In this document: piece after piece, positions 42,981 to 51,126 of the stretch
Numbering within the stretch: the stretch's first letter is position 1
Layout of the letters: each line of letters begins with the position of its first letter
Assembly: GCA_023229605.1 (NCBI GenBank)
Contig: JALNYY010000002.1
Coordinates: forward strand, 1-64,000
Length of the DNA stretch: 64,000 bases
Direction: 5' to 3'
DNA from: Methylobacter sp.
GTDB lineage: Bacteria; Pseudomonadota; Gammaproteobacteria; Methylococcales; Methylomonadaceae
The notes under the pieces: generated by a model
The model's database searches: none
What the model was told of the DNA's origin: nothing
Seen by the model: only the letters and a program-made list of their open reading frames with translations
Position numbers and translations under genes: made by a program

Positions 42981-44087
42981 ATGAAAATCGGCATCCCCAA
43001 AGAAATAAAAGATCAGGAAGGCCGGGTTGCAATCACACCCGACGGCGCACAGCATTTAATTCAAAAAGGACATCAGGTCCTTATTGAGATCGATGCCGGA
43101 TTAGGCTCAGGATTTAGCAACGAGCAATATCAACAGGCTGGCGCACAGTTGGTTTCTGCTGCAACAGCCTGGGCAGTTGATCTGGTGGTTAAAGTAAAAG
43201 AGCCCTTGGAATCCGAATATCCTTATTTGGACAAACAGATAGTTTTCACCTTTTTCCATCTGGCCGGAGTGGCGCCAAGCTTGACTCAGGAACTGCTGAA
43301 AAAAGGCACAACGGCGATAGCTTATGAAACGCTGGAAGACGAACAGGGGCGCTTGCCTCTGCTGGCACCGATGAGCGCCGTTGCCGGCAACATGGCTTCG
43401 CTTATGGGCAGCTATTATCTTGCCAAATTCAATCAGGGCAGGGGGGTGCAGCTAGGCAAAGTGCTGGGCAAACGGCATGGCAAGGTCGTGATCATCGGCG
43501 ATGGCGTGGTAGGTCAGCATGCCGCCCAGGTAGCCAGCGGAATGGGGGCCGAGGTGTTTGTTGCAGGTATTGATCAGGCGTATATGCAGAAAATAAAAAC
43601 CGAATTATTGCCGGATGTAGAGTTCTTCTTGTCGAGTCCTGAAACTATCGCTGAGCATATAAAAGATGCCGATTTGGTTGTCGGGGCCGTGCTGGTTCAT
43701 GGCGCCAAAGCCCCCAAAATAATCAGCGAAGACATGATCAAATCGATGGCTAAGGGAACGGTCGTTGTCGATGTCAGCATCGATCAGGGCGGCTGCATAG
43801 CAACATCAAAGCCGACCTCGCACACCAACCCCGTATTCATTAAACATGATGTCATCCATTATTGCGTGACCAACATGCCGGGCGCGTACCCCAGAACATC
43901 AACCATCGCCTTGTCCGATGCGACATTACCCTATGTCCTGAAAATAGCCGATGCCGGGAAAGAGGCTTTAATGGCCGATAAGACGCTGGCAAAAGCGATT
44001 AATACCTGTGACGGCAAAATCACCTGTAAAGCCGTAGCCGAAGGTTTGGATATGCTGGATAACTACCAGTCGATTGAAAACTTTTAA
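42981..44087 (+). CDS. ald: alanine dehydrogenase
   Basis: A 368-residue NAD-dependent enzyme interconverting L-alanine and pyruvate plus ammonia. Typical start MKIGIPKEIKDQEGRVAITPDG, the catalytic KVKEPLESEY and HLAGVAPSLT segments, and a Rossmann motif VIIGDGVVGQHAA (Gly-x-Gly-x-x-Gly slightly altered). In methylotrophs it serves ammonium assimilation. The start is five bases after glk's stop, so the two are probably cotranscribed. Confidence 0.95.
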   Translation: MKIGIPKEIKDQEGRVAITPDGAQHLIQKGHQVLIEIDAGLGSGFSNEQYQQAGAQLVSAATAWAVDLVVKVKEPLESEYPYLDKQIVFTFFHLAGVAPSLTQELLKKGTTAIAYETLEDEQGRLPLLAPMSAVAGNMASLMGSYYLAKFNQGRGVQLGKVLGKRHGKVVIIGDGVVGQHAAQVASGMGAEVFVAGIDQAYMQKIKTELLPDVEFFLSSPETIAEHIKDADLVVGAVLVHGAKAPKIISEDMIKSMAKGTVVVDVSIDQGGCIATSKPTSHTNPVFIKHDVIHYCVTNMPGAYPRTSTIALSDATLPYVLKIADAGKEALMADKTLAKAINTCDGKITCKAVAEGLDMLDNYQSIENF

Positions 44088-44128
44088 ATGGTTTTACGGT
44101 AACATTCTAAGGTACGATAAACGCTAAA

Positions 44129-44204
<76 letters not shown>

Positions 44205-44265
44205 TTAAATCAATGGATTAAGTGACTACAAAAATAATACATCATTGTTGTGGTCACTTTTATGG
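44205..44265. other. probable left attachment-site region of the prophage
   Basis: Phage-type leftward genes begin directly after the tRNA-Thr 3' end. The short gap has two direct GGTCACT copies (44252-44258, 44264-44270) and an inverted AGTGAC at 44221, which could be arm-type sites for recombination proteins. The core crossover and the right copy cannot be defined here. Confidence 0.4.
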
Positions 44266-44502
44266 TCACTCTGTTATTGCAGTATCCTGCATCCCTGCTA
44301 ATTTATCAAAATAGGCAAGTAGCTTTTTTTTGTGCCAGCGTTGGGTTGACCCTTGTATATCAGGAGGTGGAATTATTCCTTCCCTTACAAAATAACGATA
44401 CTGATTATCGTTAATATTAAACATAGCGATTACATCCGTTCTTTTTAGCCACTCAGGGCTTACTCTGTTTTCTTGTTTCGCCTCTCGGTTTATTTCAGAC
44501 AT
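44266..44502 (-). CDS. Xis/AlpA-like small DNA-binding protein
   Basis: A 78-residue protein with a MerR/excisionase-like winged helix: SPEWLKRTDVIAMFNINDNQ, then YRYFVREGIIPPP and a basic WHKKKLLAYF. It is the gene nearest the attachment site. In lambdoid phages this place holds int and xis, so an excisionase or regulator role is likely. No integrase accompanies it. Confidence 0.6.
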   Translation of the reverse strand: MSEINREAKQENRVSPEWLKRTDVIAMFNINDNQYRYFVREGIIPPPDIQGSTQRWHKKKLLAYFDKLAGMQDTAITE

Positions 44503-44527
44503 TCTACTATCCCCTTAAAATATTGAT

Positions 44528-44905
44528 TCAATTTTGCGACTTAATAGCGCTTCCAGGTTGCCGCTTTGCAACGCAAAACACGCAGCGCTTAGAGCCATTG
44601 CATTTGATTATCTGGCCAAGCTGATCACCACTACAGCACATGGCTCCTACTTGAACCTCAATTCGTGTTAGGGCCGCATGAGGCATTCCTATAAGCTTCA
44701 TCGCCGCTTCGCGCTGAATAAGCTTTTCTCGCTGCAATTGTTCGATTATTTTTGCAGCATCATCACGCGCCTTGTTCCTGGATATGTCGGATATGTGCAG
44801 GGCGAATTCAAATACAAGTTCTTTTGCGTTTTCGCTGAGAAAATGTACCGGGTAGCTTTTTTCAAACTCGGCTTCAATTATTTCTCTATCCACATTAATC
44901 TCCAC
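44528..44905 (-). CDS. hypothetical phage protein with C-terminal cysteine cluster
   Basis: A 125-residue protein starting at GTG 44905. The N-terminal part is acidic and helical (MEINVDREIIEAEFEKSYP); the C-terminal part has Cys pairs (VGAMCCSGDQ, CNGSKRCVFCVAK) that may bind zinc. Function unknown. It follows the small frame at 44911-45036 by five bases in the leftward operon. Confidence 0.6.
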   Translation of the reverse strand: MEINVDREIIEAEFEKSYPVHFLSENAKELVFEFALHISDISRNKARDDAAKIIEQLQREKLIQREAAMKLIGMPHAALTRIEVQVGAMCCSGDQLGQIIKCNGSKRCVFCVAKRQPGSAIKSQN

Positions 44906-44910
44906 TTAGA

Positions 44911-45036
44911 TCAGGATTTAACCATTTGCCGGTCGTGATCCCGGCTGTCGTAATGGCCTTTTGATGCCATCCGGTCTTTATGCGCTTTGAGCTTTAACTT
45001 TAGCTGTGGCGTATTCATTGTTGGTATTGAGGTCAT
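44911..45036 (-). CDS. small phage protein, 41 residues
   Basis: ATG 45036 follows a GGGG ribosome site by seven bases and opens a 41-codon frame (MTSIPTMNTPQLKLKLKAHK onward), basic throughout. It fills the gap between two leftward genes and its spacing fits the operon. Function unknown. Confidence 0.5.
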   Translation of the reverse strand: MTSIPTMNTPQLKLKLKAHKDRMASKGHYDSRDHDRQMVKS

Positions 45037-45063
45037 AATTTATCCCCGAATGATTATGATTAA

Positions 45064-45693
45064 TTAATTGTCTCGCCACTCATTAAAAGCCTTTACGTCT
45101 CCAGTTGCGACAAGACACATATCATCGTCTCCGTAGACGAAAGTACTACCTCCATGAGTAGCGCCTGGGAACGTAAAACTTACCGAGCAGCGGTGCCCAC
45201 AAAAACCCGGCTCAGAGGGTTCAAGTTTATTACCGAAGACATGAACATGCTGCACTGTCGCTCCTGGGAATTTTTCATTAAATATTCTAAGCAACTCGGC
45301 CTTAGCGTCTTTATTTAAGCGCAAATCTTCGGTGTGCTTTTCTTCACAGGCTTCACTGCAAAAAACGCCGTGTTTACCATGCCCCCTAGGAACAAAATCA
45401 TTAGGGTTAAGGTCTTCCGCTTCTAAATCTTCGCCCATATCGTCGCTAACTTGGCGATAGCATTCGCTGCACTCAAAATGCCATCCGTGCGCAATTAGCA
45501 CCAGCGGCGGAACAGGGCCAGGGGCGTAGCTGTCAAACTCCGGCTTGCGCCGACATGACTCAACGGATTCCCAGTCTACATTCAATTCGCTAGCGCCCTC
45601 TCGACGCGCAGTCGCGCTGTTCGTAGCGAACTGAATAGTACAATGGCCTTCGTCATTATCCCTGACTTCAAAAGCTTTTAATGGCTTGTTCAT
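45064..45693 (-). CDS. hypothetical phage protein with zinc-finger-like cysteines
   Basis: A 209-residue protein. I choose ATG 45693 (MNKPLKAFEVRDNDEG) because GGAGG precedes it and the previous gene stops one base earlier. CSECYRQ and FCSEACEEKH look like a split zinc-binding unit; the end carries GSTFVYGDDDMCLVATG. No family is recognised. Confidence 0.6.
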   Translation of the reverse strand: MNKPLKAFEVRDNDEGHCTIQFATNSATARREGASELNVDWESVESCRRKPEFDSYAPGPVPPLVLIAHGWHFECSECYRQVSDDMGEDLEAEDLNPNDFVPRGHGKHGVFCSEACEEKHTEDLRLNKDAKAELLRIFNEKFPGATVQHVHVFGNKLEPSEPGFCGHRCSVSFTFPGATHGGSTFVYGDDDMCLVATGDVKAFNEWRDN

Positions 45694-45694
45694 C

Positions 45695-46006
45695 TTATCG
45701 TCCTCCGGTTCTTTTGGCTGCCCATCGCGCTTTTTGTCCTGTGCTACGGTTGCGAAACTCACGCCGTTTCTTTTTAGCAATAACTTTAGGGTCTTTGCAG
45801 CCCTTGCCGTCAGCGCACCATATACTGAGGCCGTCATAATAACTCTGCACGACGCAGTTTTTAGCCGGGCGGCGACGATTACAGCACTGGCACCACAATA
45901 ATCTGTTTCCAGGCCACGTAAAGGTCATAGCTTTGTCGCTATGGTTATCAGTCCAGCAGGTTGCTAGCTGCATGTTTTCGGTGTGTATATGGATATTGCT
46001 AATCAT
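45695..46006 (-). CDS. hypothetical phage protein, cysteine-rich
   Basis: This 103-residue protein has LLWCQCCNRRRPAKNCVVQS and WCADGKGC, a likely zinc-binding fold, then a very basic tail (KKKRREFRNRSTGQKARWAA). A nucleic-acid-binding role is plausible but unproven. Its start overlaps the end of the next upstream gene. Confidence 0.6.
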   Translation of the reverse strand: MISNIHIHTENMQLATCWTDNHSDKAMTFTWPGNRLLWCQCCNRRRPAKNCVVQSYYDGLSIWCADGKGCKDPKVIAKKKRREFRNRSTGQKARWAAKRTGGR

Positions 46007-46227
46007 TGATCTGGCCGCATCAAATTTTCATTTGAAAACTTGAACAGCTCAGAACTTGCCTTTTCAGCAAGGTTGATCACATCGCGCTCAAGCTCTGGAC
46101 TTAAAAACATTCCTTTAGCAATAACGATTATTCGATCCGTCGCCTTATCGCTTAAGTCTTCTAAATCAACACCGATCATTTTTGCTAAGATTGCCTTAAA
46201 AAGCTCGCTTTCTAATATGTCGATCAT
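46003..46227 (-). CDS. hypothetical phage protein, 74 residues
   Basis: A small helical acidic protein (MIDILESELFKAILAKMIGV). Its start and stop overlap its neighbours by four bases each, which supports real, coupled translation. No recognisable domain. Confidence 0.55.
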   Translation of the reverse strand: MIDILESELFKAILAKMIGVDLEDLSDKATDRIIVIAKGMFLSPELERDVINLAEKASSELFKFSNENLMRPDQ

Positions 46228-46409
46228 TTCATATCTCCGTTATACAAAGCCCCAGACCCAAGCGCAACGATACGTTTACGCTTAGGCTGCTGGCTGATTA
46301 GTTCAAGCAATTCAGCCCGCTGCCCCGATGTCTTGGTCTTGTCTATCACGTTGGCATTGGGCAGGGCGGCGGTTAGGGTTTTAAGAAAGGCGGATTTTGG
46401 AAAGTCCAT
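46224..46409 (-). CDS. hypothetical phage protein, 61 residues
   Basis: A basic protein (FPKSAFLKTLTAALPNANVI, QQPKRKRIVALGSG). It overlaps the following gene by four bases and abuts the stop of the 366-residue protein. Function unknown. Confidence 0.55.
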   Translation of the reverse strand: MDFPKSAFLKTLTAALPNANVIDKTKTSGQRAELLELISQQPKRKRIVALGSGALYNGDMK

Positions 46410-47509
46410 TACCGGAACGAATCAAGCTGTCCGTCAATCAAATCATGATGCTTAAGCTGATCAGATTCGGGCATATCGACTAACAGGCGGGTTAGTGTTT
46501 CGGTGTCGCCGCATTCTTTGATAGAGCGCCCCCAGTTTATGTTTGTTGGCGTGGTCTCTTTTTCTGGTTTATTGGTTTTTGCTTTTTTAAGTGACTCAAC
46601 TTTTTCCATCCATTTTGACCTGGCTATCTTCATGTCGTTTGACGACAGCGCATCAATTAACGATAAAACTCCATCTATTTCGGCTTTTGATGCTGCCGAC
46701 TCAATAGCAGAAAGCGCGGCTTCAAGCGCCTCTACGTTGTCTGAAGAATCAGAGTCAGCTTCAAACCAATCATTAGGTGAACTCATGCCATCACGGATTG
46801 AGTTATATATCTTTTTCATTGTCACCATTTGCGCCGGTGTAATTGCATCAATTCTCCTTTGTAATTTTTTCTCGATAGCCGACTTTGAAACACCAATAGA
46901 GCTGAATCCCGATATCATTTTAGCAACGGCATCGGAGGACATATCGCAGCTTGTGTTTAGTGTGATGTTACATTGGTTAATGGCTGCGTCTTGTACGTCG
47001 CCAGGGATTAAGCCCAAAATACACGCCCTTAATCTTCGCGCTCCTTGATTTGCCACAAGTTCATAGACTTCCCTTGGATCGGTTATAGGGTAAGCTCCTT
47101 TCTTGGTATGTCTAATGTGAGGGACTTGAAACACAATTTCTCTTCGCGTGTTTGTTTCGATGTCCCATGCGTAAGACTGAACTGTACTGGACCCGTTTTC
47201 TTGTGATACTTCTTTAATTCCGTATTGGATATTCCCCCAATTTTGAGCTAATGACTCGGCCATTCTGATTGATGGTCCTGAAATATCGGTTCCACCTTTC
47301 GAATATTGGTATTGCGATGTTTCGGCCAGAGTAGGGCGCATACATGCAGTTAAGATCCTATCCAATGCCGCACGCTCATCGCGTGGAAATTTCTTTGCTA
47401 TAACCATTGCTGACTGAATTTCAGCAATAGCCTTGTCTGATTCAACAGACACCATATTATTTTTCTTGGTTACGGACGGCGCATTGAAAAAATTATTTTC
47501 ATGTAACAT
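46409..47509 (-). CDS. conserved phage protein, candidate single-strand annealing protein
   Basis: A 366-residue protein with GGTDISGPSIRMAESLAQNW, WDIETNTRREIVFQVPHIRH and a C-terminal half rich in Asp/Ser/Lys. It belongs to a family that I recall from many phages but which carries no firm name. It directly follows the RecE-like nuclease gene, where lambdoid phages place RecT/Bet/Erf annealing proteins, so a similar role is suggested by position. ATG 47509 has GGGG seven bases before it. Confidence 0.5.
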   Translation of the reverse strand: MLHENNFFNAPSVTKKNNMVSVESDKAIAEIQSAMVIAKKFPRDERAALDRILTACMRPTLAETSQYQYSKGGTDISGPSIRMAESLAQNWGNIQYGIKEVSQENGSSTVQSYAWDIETNTRREIVFQVPHIRHTKKGAYPITDPREVYELVANQGARRLRACILGLIPGDVQDAAINQCNITLNTSCDMSSDAVAKMISGFSSIGVSKSAIEKKLQRRIDAITPAQMVTMKKIYNSIRDGMSSPNDWFEADSDSSDNVEALEAALSAIESAASKAEIDGVLSLIDALSSNDMKIARSKWMEKVESLKKAKTNKPEKETTPTNINWGRSIKECGDTETLTRLLVDMPESDQLKHHDLIDGQLDSFR

Positions 47510-47520
47510 AAATTACCCCA

Positions 47521-48438
47521 TTAATATTCTTGAATTTTACGCCACTTGTCATCGATAACGGCCACTGGCCGGTCATCAATGCGTGATACTAAGTAAAAAC
47601 GCCTGGATTCTAGCAACTCATTTACTATGGCCTCGGCCTCGCGAATCCAAAGCGGCGAAATACGGACAACCCTGACCATATGCCCCATACCTGTATTGCA
47701 AAAAATCAGGTATGAGTTACGAACCGGCTTATCAAGATGTCGGCGAATAATGTTTCTAAATGCCGCCGACCAGTGGTAACGAAGCTTTTTAATGTGAGCC
47801 TCCAGCGTTGCATCAGAGAACTCTTTAATTCCAAGCGTGATTGATTTAAGGTCGTAATCATCCCCGTCATCTTCCAAGTCAATATCAAGCCGGCACTTGC
47901 AAACAACACCGTCAAGGTCGGCGAAAAGCGACCGCTCTTTGATCCCTTTGTCGATAATATCGCCTGCAATAGCCCTAACATTTTTAGCCATGCGCTCAGC
48001 CTTTAACATCGAATTAGATTCAATGATTATTCGGTCGGAATTATCGGAATAAAAATCCTTTTCTGCCTGGGCTATGCTGATTCCGGTTTCGGCTTTTGGT
48101 CTAAATTCCGGAATGACCACATAGCGATTTTCAACATCGTCAGGCTCAAGAACTAAGGTGTGGAGCAGTGTGCCAAATACCAGAGCAGGGGAGTCGCCCA
48201 AGTTAAAAAGGCGCTTGTTGTCCAGGTGCTTATTAGACTCCGCTAAAAGCGTTAAGTTGCTTCCGCTTATCCCAGGCAAAGAATGATAAACTTCATTTGG
48301 AATATCAACGCCTGATGCCCCGGCCGCCACGCACATGTCGATTGTTATCTGCGACAAATCAGCAATTGTTTCAACAGTTATTTGGGCCGCATCCTTGTCG
48401 GCCAAATCTTCCGGTATGCTCCAGTCATCGTTAAACAT
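47521..48438 (-). CDS. RecE-like exodeoxyribonuclease VIII (PD-(D/E)XK)
   Basis: A 305-residue protein. It has the RecE C-terminal nuclease pattern: YHSLPGISGSNLTLLAESNK (substrate-end motif), ALVFGTLLHTLVLEP, CKCRLDIDLEDDGDDYDLKS (the D and xK of the active site) and HWSAAFRNIIRRH. Such enzymes resect one strand of a double-strand end for recombination. It overlaps the DUF1351 gene by 8 bases and precedes the candidate annealing protein. Confidence 0.75.
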   Translation of the reverse strand: MFNDDWSIPEDLADKDAAQITVETIADLSQITIDMCVAAGASGVDIPNEVYHSLPGISGSNLTLLAESNKHLDNKRLFNLGDSPALVFGTLLHTLVLEPDDVENRYVVIPEFRPKAETGISIAQAEKDFYSDNSDRIIIESNSMLKAERMAKNVRAIAGDIIDKGIKERSLFADLDGVVCKCRLDIDLEDDGDDYDLKSITLGIKEFSDATLEAHIKKLRYHWSAAFRNIIRRHLDKPVRNSYLIFCNTGMGHMVRVVRISPLWIREAEAIVNELLESRRFYLVSRIDDRPVAVIDDKWRKIQEY

Positions 48439-49582
48439 CTTCGCTGCTCACTTGCTTTAATTTTGCCTGCATTTGCTCGGGCAATTTTCTGGTTAAGAAA
48501 TTCTCAACACCTTTATTTGATGTAGTCTCGGGTATTTCTGGCCATTCAAACATCATCCACACTCGTACTACTCTTGCTCCGGTAGATGATGTAATTAAGC
48601 GCTCTTCTACCCTTGGTTGCTCTGATCCTGATGCTTTCATGTTGACCGAAATATCCGGGTATAACTTTACCGTTTCAGTTTCGGTTATTTGCTTTGCCGG
48701 CTGAGGCTGCTCTTGCCTGACAATCTCAACCGCCTCTTTCTGCTGATCGGCAAGCGCGGCATCCAAAACCTTCTGATTGTCAGCTTCAACTTTCACCTTA
48801 AGACGCTCTTCCATTTCAGTTTTGCGCTTGGTTTCGGCGGTAATTAAAGCCTCGACTTTCGCGTCAAACGCTTCATCGGTTCCGTAAAGTTCATTTCCCA
48901 TGCTGATAGCAGTCAGCGGAGGGTTTATATCGGCCCGTAGGCAGCGATTTTCAAGAATTATTACGCGGCTATCGAACCGCTGCTGCAACGTTAATTCGCC
49001 ATTCGCGATAGTTTTTACAAAGCCAAGCGCCTTTGAAGTAAGCTTTCCGCCATCGGTAAGTGTGCCTGATAATTTAACCATTGGCGACAGATTGTATTCA
49101 CCGTAGAACTCAGGCCGTAGGCCTATTTCAATGCGGTACTCGTCCAGAGTATTTGCAAGTAAGGTCTTTATCGAATCAAGCCTTTCCTTTTCCATTTTTT
49201 CGAACTTAGCATCAATACCGTCTGCAATCGCTTCAAGTTCTTTTATTTCAACAGTAAAATTATTACGCCAATTTGTCATCTTTTCGGTTAATGACCGGAA
49301 AATATTTATCGCAAATTTATTTGTTGTTCTTGCAAATTTTCGAATTGCTGCGGCATCTTTTTTTGAATCTGCCCGGCCTTTTTCATCAGGAGTATGAACC
49401 AAGCTTCCTGCCAACAATTTCACCGTCTTAACTCGCTCAAGATAATCGGGGTTTTTGTAAAAATCTGCCGGGCATTCATCGCCAATTGCCAATAACTCAG
49501 CCAGTGATTTTGTTTCGATTACTGCCAGATCGGTATTTTCTTCAGCATCGGAAACGGGGTTTTCTTTCATTACAGCGCTCAT
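48431..49582 (-). CDS. DUF1351 family phage protein
   Basis: A 383-residue protein, start taken at ATG 49582 (MSAVMKENPVSDAEE) with GGAG seven bases upstream. The middle is a long helical segment (FEKMEKERLDSIKTLLANTL, ETKRKTEMEERLKVKVEADN). DUF1351 proteins occur beside RecE/RecT or Erf-type recombination genes, as here; their role is unknown, perhaps a recombination accessory. Confidence 0.65.
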   Translation of the reverse strand: MSAVMKENPVSDAEENTDLAVIETKSLAELLAIGDECPADFYKNPDYLERVKTVKLLAGSLVHTPDEKGRADSKKDAAAIRKFARTTNKFAINIFRSLTEKMTNWRNNFTVEIKELEAIADGIDAKFEKMEKERLDSIKTLLANTLDEYRIEIGLRPEFYGEYNLSPMVKLSGTLTDGGKLTSKALGFVKTIANGELTLQQRFDSRVIILENRCLRADINPPLTAISMGNELYGTDEAFDAKVEALITAETKRKTEMEERLKVKVEADNQKVLDAALADQQKEAVEIVRQEQPQPAKQITETETVKLYPDISVNMKASGSEQPRVEERLITSSTGARVVRVWMMFEWPEIPETTSNKGVENFLTRKLPEQMQAKLKQVSSEDV

Positions 49583-49611
49583 TTTGTTCTCCAAAATATC
49601 TAACGTATTAA

Positions 49612-49866
49612 TTAAGTTGTTTTGAGTTTACGATTACTTGATGACGGCAGTTTTAGTGTTTCTCCGCCTGCATGGTGTGCGGCCCAATTGATCGGGCCGG
49701 TATCAACCAGTTCCCAGCAACTATCATCTTCATCCTGATTGGACGGGTTTCCAAGATGAATGCAAGAACTGCATGGCGGACTTATGTGGCAACTGCAACC
49801 ATCATAATTTAATTCCCACTCTACTCGGTCATCCTCGGCTTGCTGAGTAAGGACTCTTATGGTCAC
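49612..49866 (-). CDS. hypothetical phage protein with Cys cluster
   Basis: An 84-residue protein with DGCSCHISPPCSSCIHLGNP and SCWELVDTG, possibly zinc-binding. It overlaps the upstream gene's stop by four bases. Function unknown. Confidence 0.55.
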   Translation of the reverse strand: MTIRVLTQQAEDDRVEWELNYDGCSCHISPPCSSCIHLGNPSNQDEDDSCWELVDTGPINWAAHHAGGETLKLPSSSNRKLKTT

Positions 49867-50147
49867 TCTACGTCACCAATATCAATAACCGGCTTATGGC
49901 TTATTTTTGTTGAATAAGAGCGTATTTCTTTGCCGATCAACCGACGATCTACTTTTTTTATCGGCATATCAGAAAGGCAATAAGTTTCCGATCTGGCTTC
50001 TCTAAAGCTGCCAATGGCATAAGCCGAAGTGATTGCACAAAAAATAGCGAATACTGTTAACAGTTTTTTAAGTATTCCGGCTATTTCCTGCTTGTCATCA
50101 ATAAAGCGCTGTCTGCGCGATTGATCGCGCATCATTAGATTGCTCAT
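49863..50147 (-). CDS. hypothetical small membrane protein
   Basis: A 94-residue protein with a basic N-terminus (MMRDQSRRQRFIDDK) and one membrane segment (LLTVFAIFCAITSAYAIGSF), then a polar tail. AGAGG precedes the start. Lambdoid left arms often carry such small membrane proteins of host-interference type; nothing specific is shown. Confidence 0.55.
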   Translation of the reverse strand: MSNLMMRDQSRRQRFIDDKQEIAGILKKLLTVFAIFCAITSAYAIGSFREARSETYCLSDMPIKKVDRRLIGKEIRSYSTKISHKPVIDIGDVE

Positions 50148-50179
50148 AAATACCTCTTTGATATTAAATTAAGTTTTGT

Positions 50180-50250
50180 TGTGGGTTGCCGGACTCGAAC
50201 CGGCACCACGGGGTATGAACCCGATGCTCTGCCATTTAAGCTATCTCCAC
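50180..50250 (-). tRNA. degenerate tRNA-like sequence, anticodon CAU
   Basis: On the minus strand the D-arm (GCTT..GAGC), an anticodon arm TCGGG-TTCATAC-CCCGT (four good pairs) and a perfect T-arm GCCGG-TTCGAGT-CCGGC are present. The acceptor stem pairs only at four positions, the variable loop is three bases, and no CCA is encoded. Outside it, TTTGT and ACAAA can extend the closing helix. It may be a processed tRNA mimic or a decaying tRNA. It sits inside the leftward operon. Confidence 0.6.
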
Positions 50251-50316
50251 TACAAACCATTCCGGCGGTAAGGCTTATGATTAGCCCAAAACCACGCCCG
50301 CCGGTGCGCCAAAAGA

Positions 50317-50817
50317 TTAAATAGGTTTCATGAAAACCAGCCAATGCGTGAGCCCTTTCCTACCTGAAAGGTGTCCGAATAATGGATCAAATGGTGCTAG
50401 CGCGAGCACTTCGCTTACCTTCACCTGAGTTTCGTTCCACTTAAAAACCAGTACTCCGTCGGGTGACAATACCCGGAAACATTCAGCGAAACCCTTTCTC
50501 AAGTCATCTTTCCAATCCGATCCGAGTTTTCCGTACTTTGCAGTCAACCAACTTTTCGTTCCGGCACGCACAAGGTGAGGTGGGTCGAACGCCACTAATT
50601 TGAATTCCCCATCCTGGTATGGAAGCGACCGAAAATCGATCAAAGTGTCAGGCTCAATCCTCAGCGTCCGCGTCCCGCTTTTGTTTCCATGAGAGCGGTC
50701 AGTCACCGTAATAACCTCGTTGCGCTGATCTCCGAAAACCACATCAGGATGCTGCTTGTTGCCCCACATCATGCGACCACCGCAGCATGGGTCTAATACT
50801 CGTTTCCTTGTTCCCAT
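50317..50817 (-). CDS. SAM-dependent methyltransferase (phage)
   Basis: A 166-residue protein, start taken at ATG 50817 (MGTRKRVLDPCCGGRMMW). DPCCGG is the SAM-binding motif, and FKLVAFDPPHLV provides the DPPH motif of N6-adenine or related methyltransferases. GVLVFKWNETQV fits the following strand. An upstream frame extends 36 codons but lacks the family start. The substrate could be DNA, protecting the phage from host restriction; this is inferred. Confidence 0.7.
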   Translation of the reverse strand: MGTRKRVLDPCCGGRMMWGNKQHPDVVFGDQRNEVITVTDRSHGNKSGTRTLRIEPDTLIDFRSLPYQDGEFKLVAFDPPHLVRAGTKSWLTAKYGKLGSDWKDDLRKGFAECFRVLSPDGVLVFKWNETQVKVSEVLALAPFDPLFGHLSGRKGLTHWLVFMKPI

Positions 50818-50936
50818 AATTAAATTTCCATGTAAATTGAAGAAAAAACCTATATGAATACGAACTGCGGGTAATTGAAACCCGTCTTTCCTGGGGCCTA
50901 TCGTCATAGCGCCTTCAGTCCGCATTTATATAAGTT

Positions 50937-50963
50937 GCGCGGCACTTTTAGGTAATGCCGCGC
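50937..50963. repeat. 8-bp perfect hairpin upstream of the methyltransferase
   Basis: GCGCGGCA and TGCCGCGC flank an 11-base loop in the 310-base gap 50818-51126. The gap otherwise shows only very short frames. Confidence 0.5.
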
Positions 50964-51126
50964 TGTGTGTCCATTTAAAAATTTATGTCCATCGCACTAA
51001 ATTAATCCATTGTCCTATCCCCCATAGTCATAGTTACTGGTAAGGCTTTGAATTTAACCATTATTAAATCTATGCAGCTGCTCCCGTCTTTTTTCGGAGC
51101 GAGAGGACTCCGGCCTCATATTCTTT

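Noticed and set aside
46503..47048. Plus-strand 181-codon frame opposite the annealing-protein candidate.
   Set aside because: Shadow of a longer gene that is well placed in the leftward operon; no ribosome site.
50144..50344. Minus-strand 66-codon frame across the tRNA-like sequence.
   Set aside because: It reads through the tRNA-like structure, has no domain and overlaps the methyltransferase gene end.
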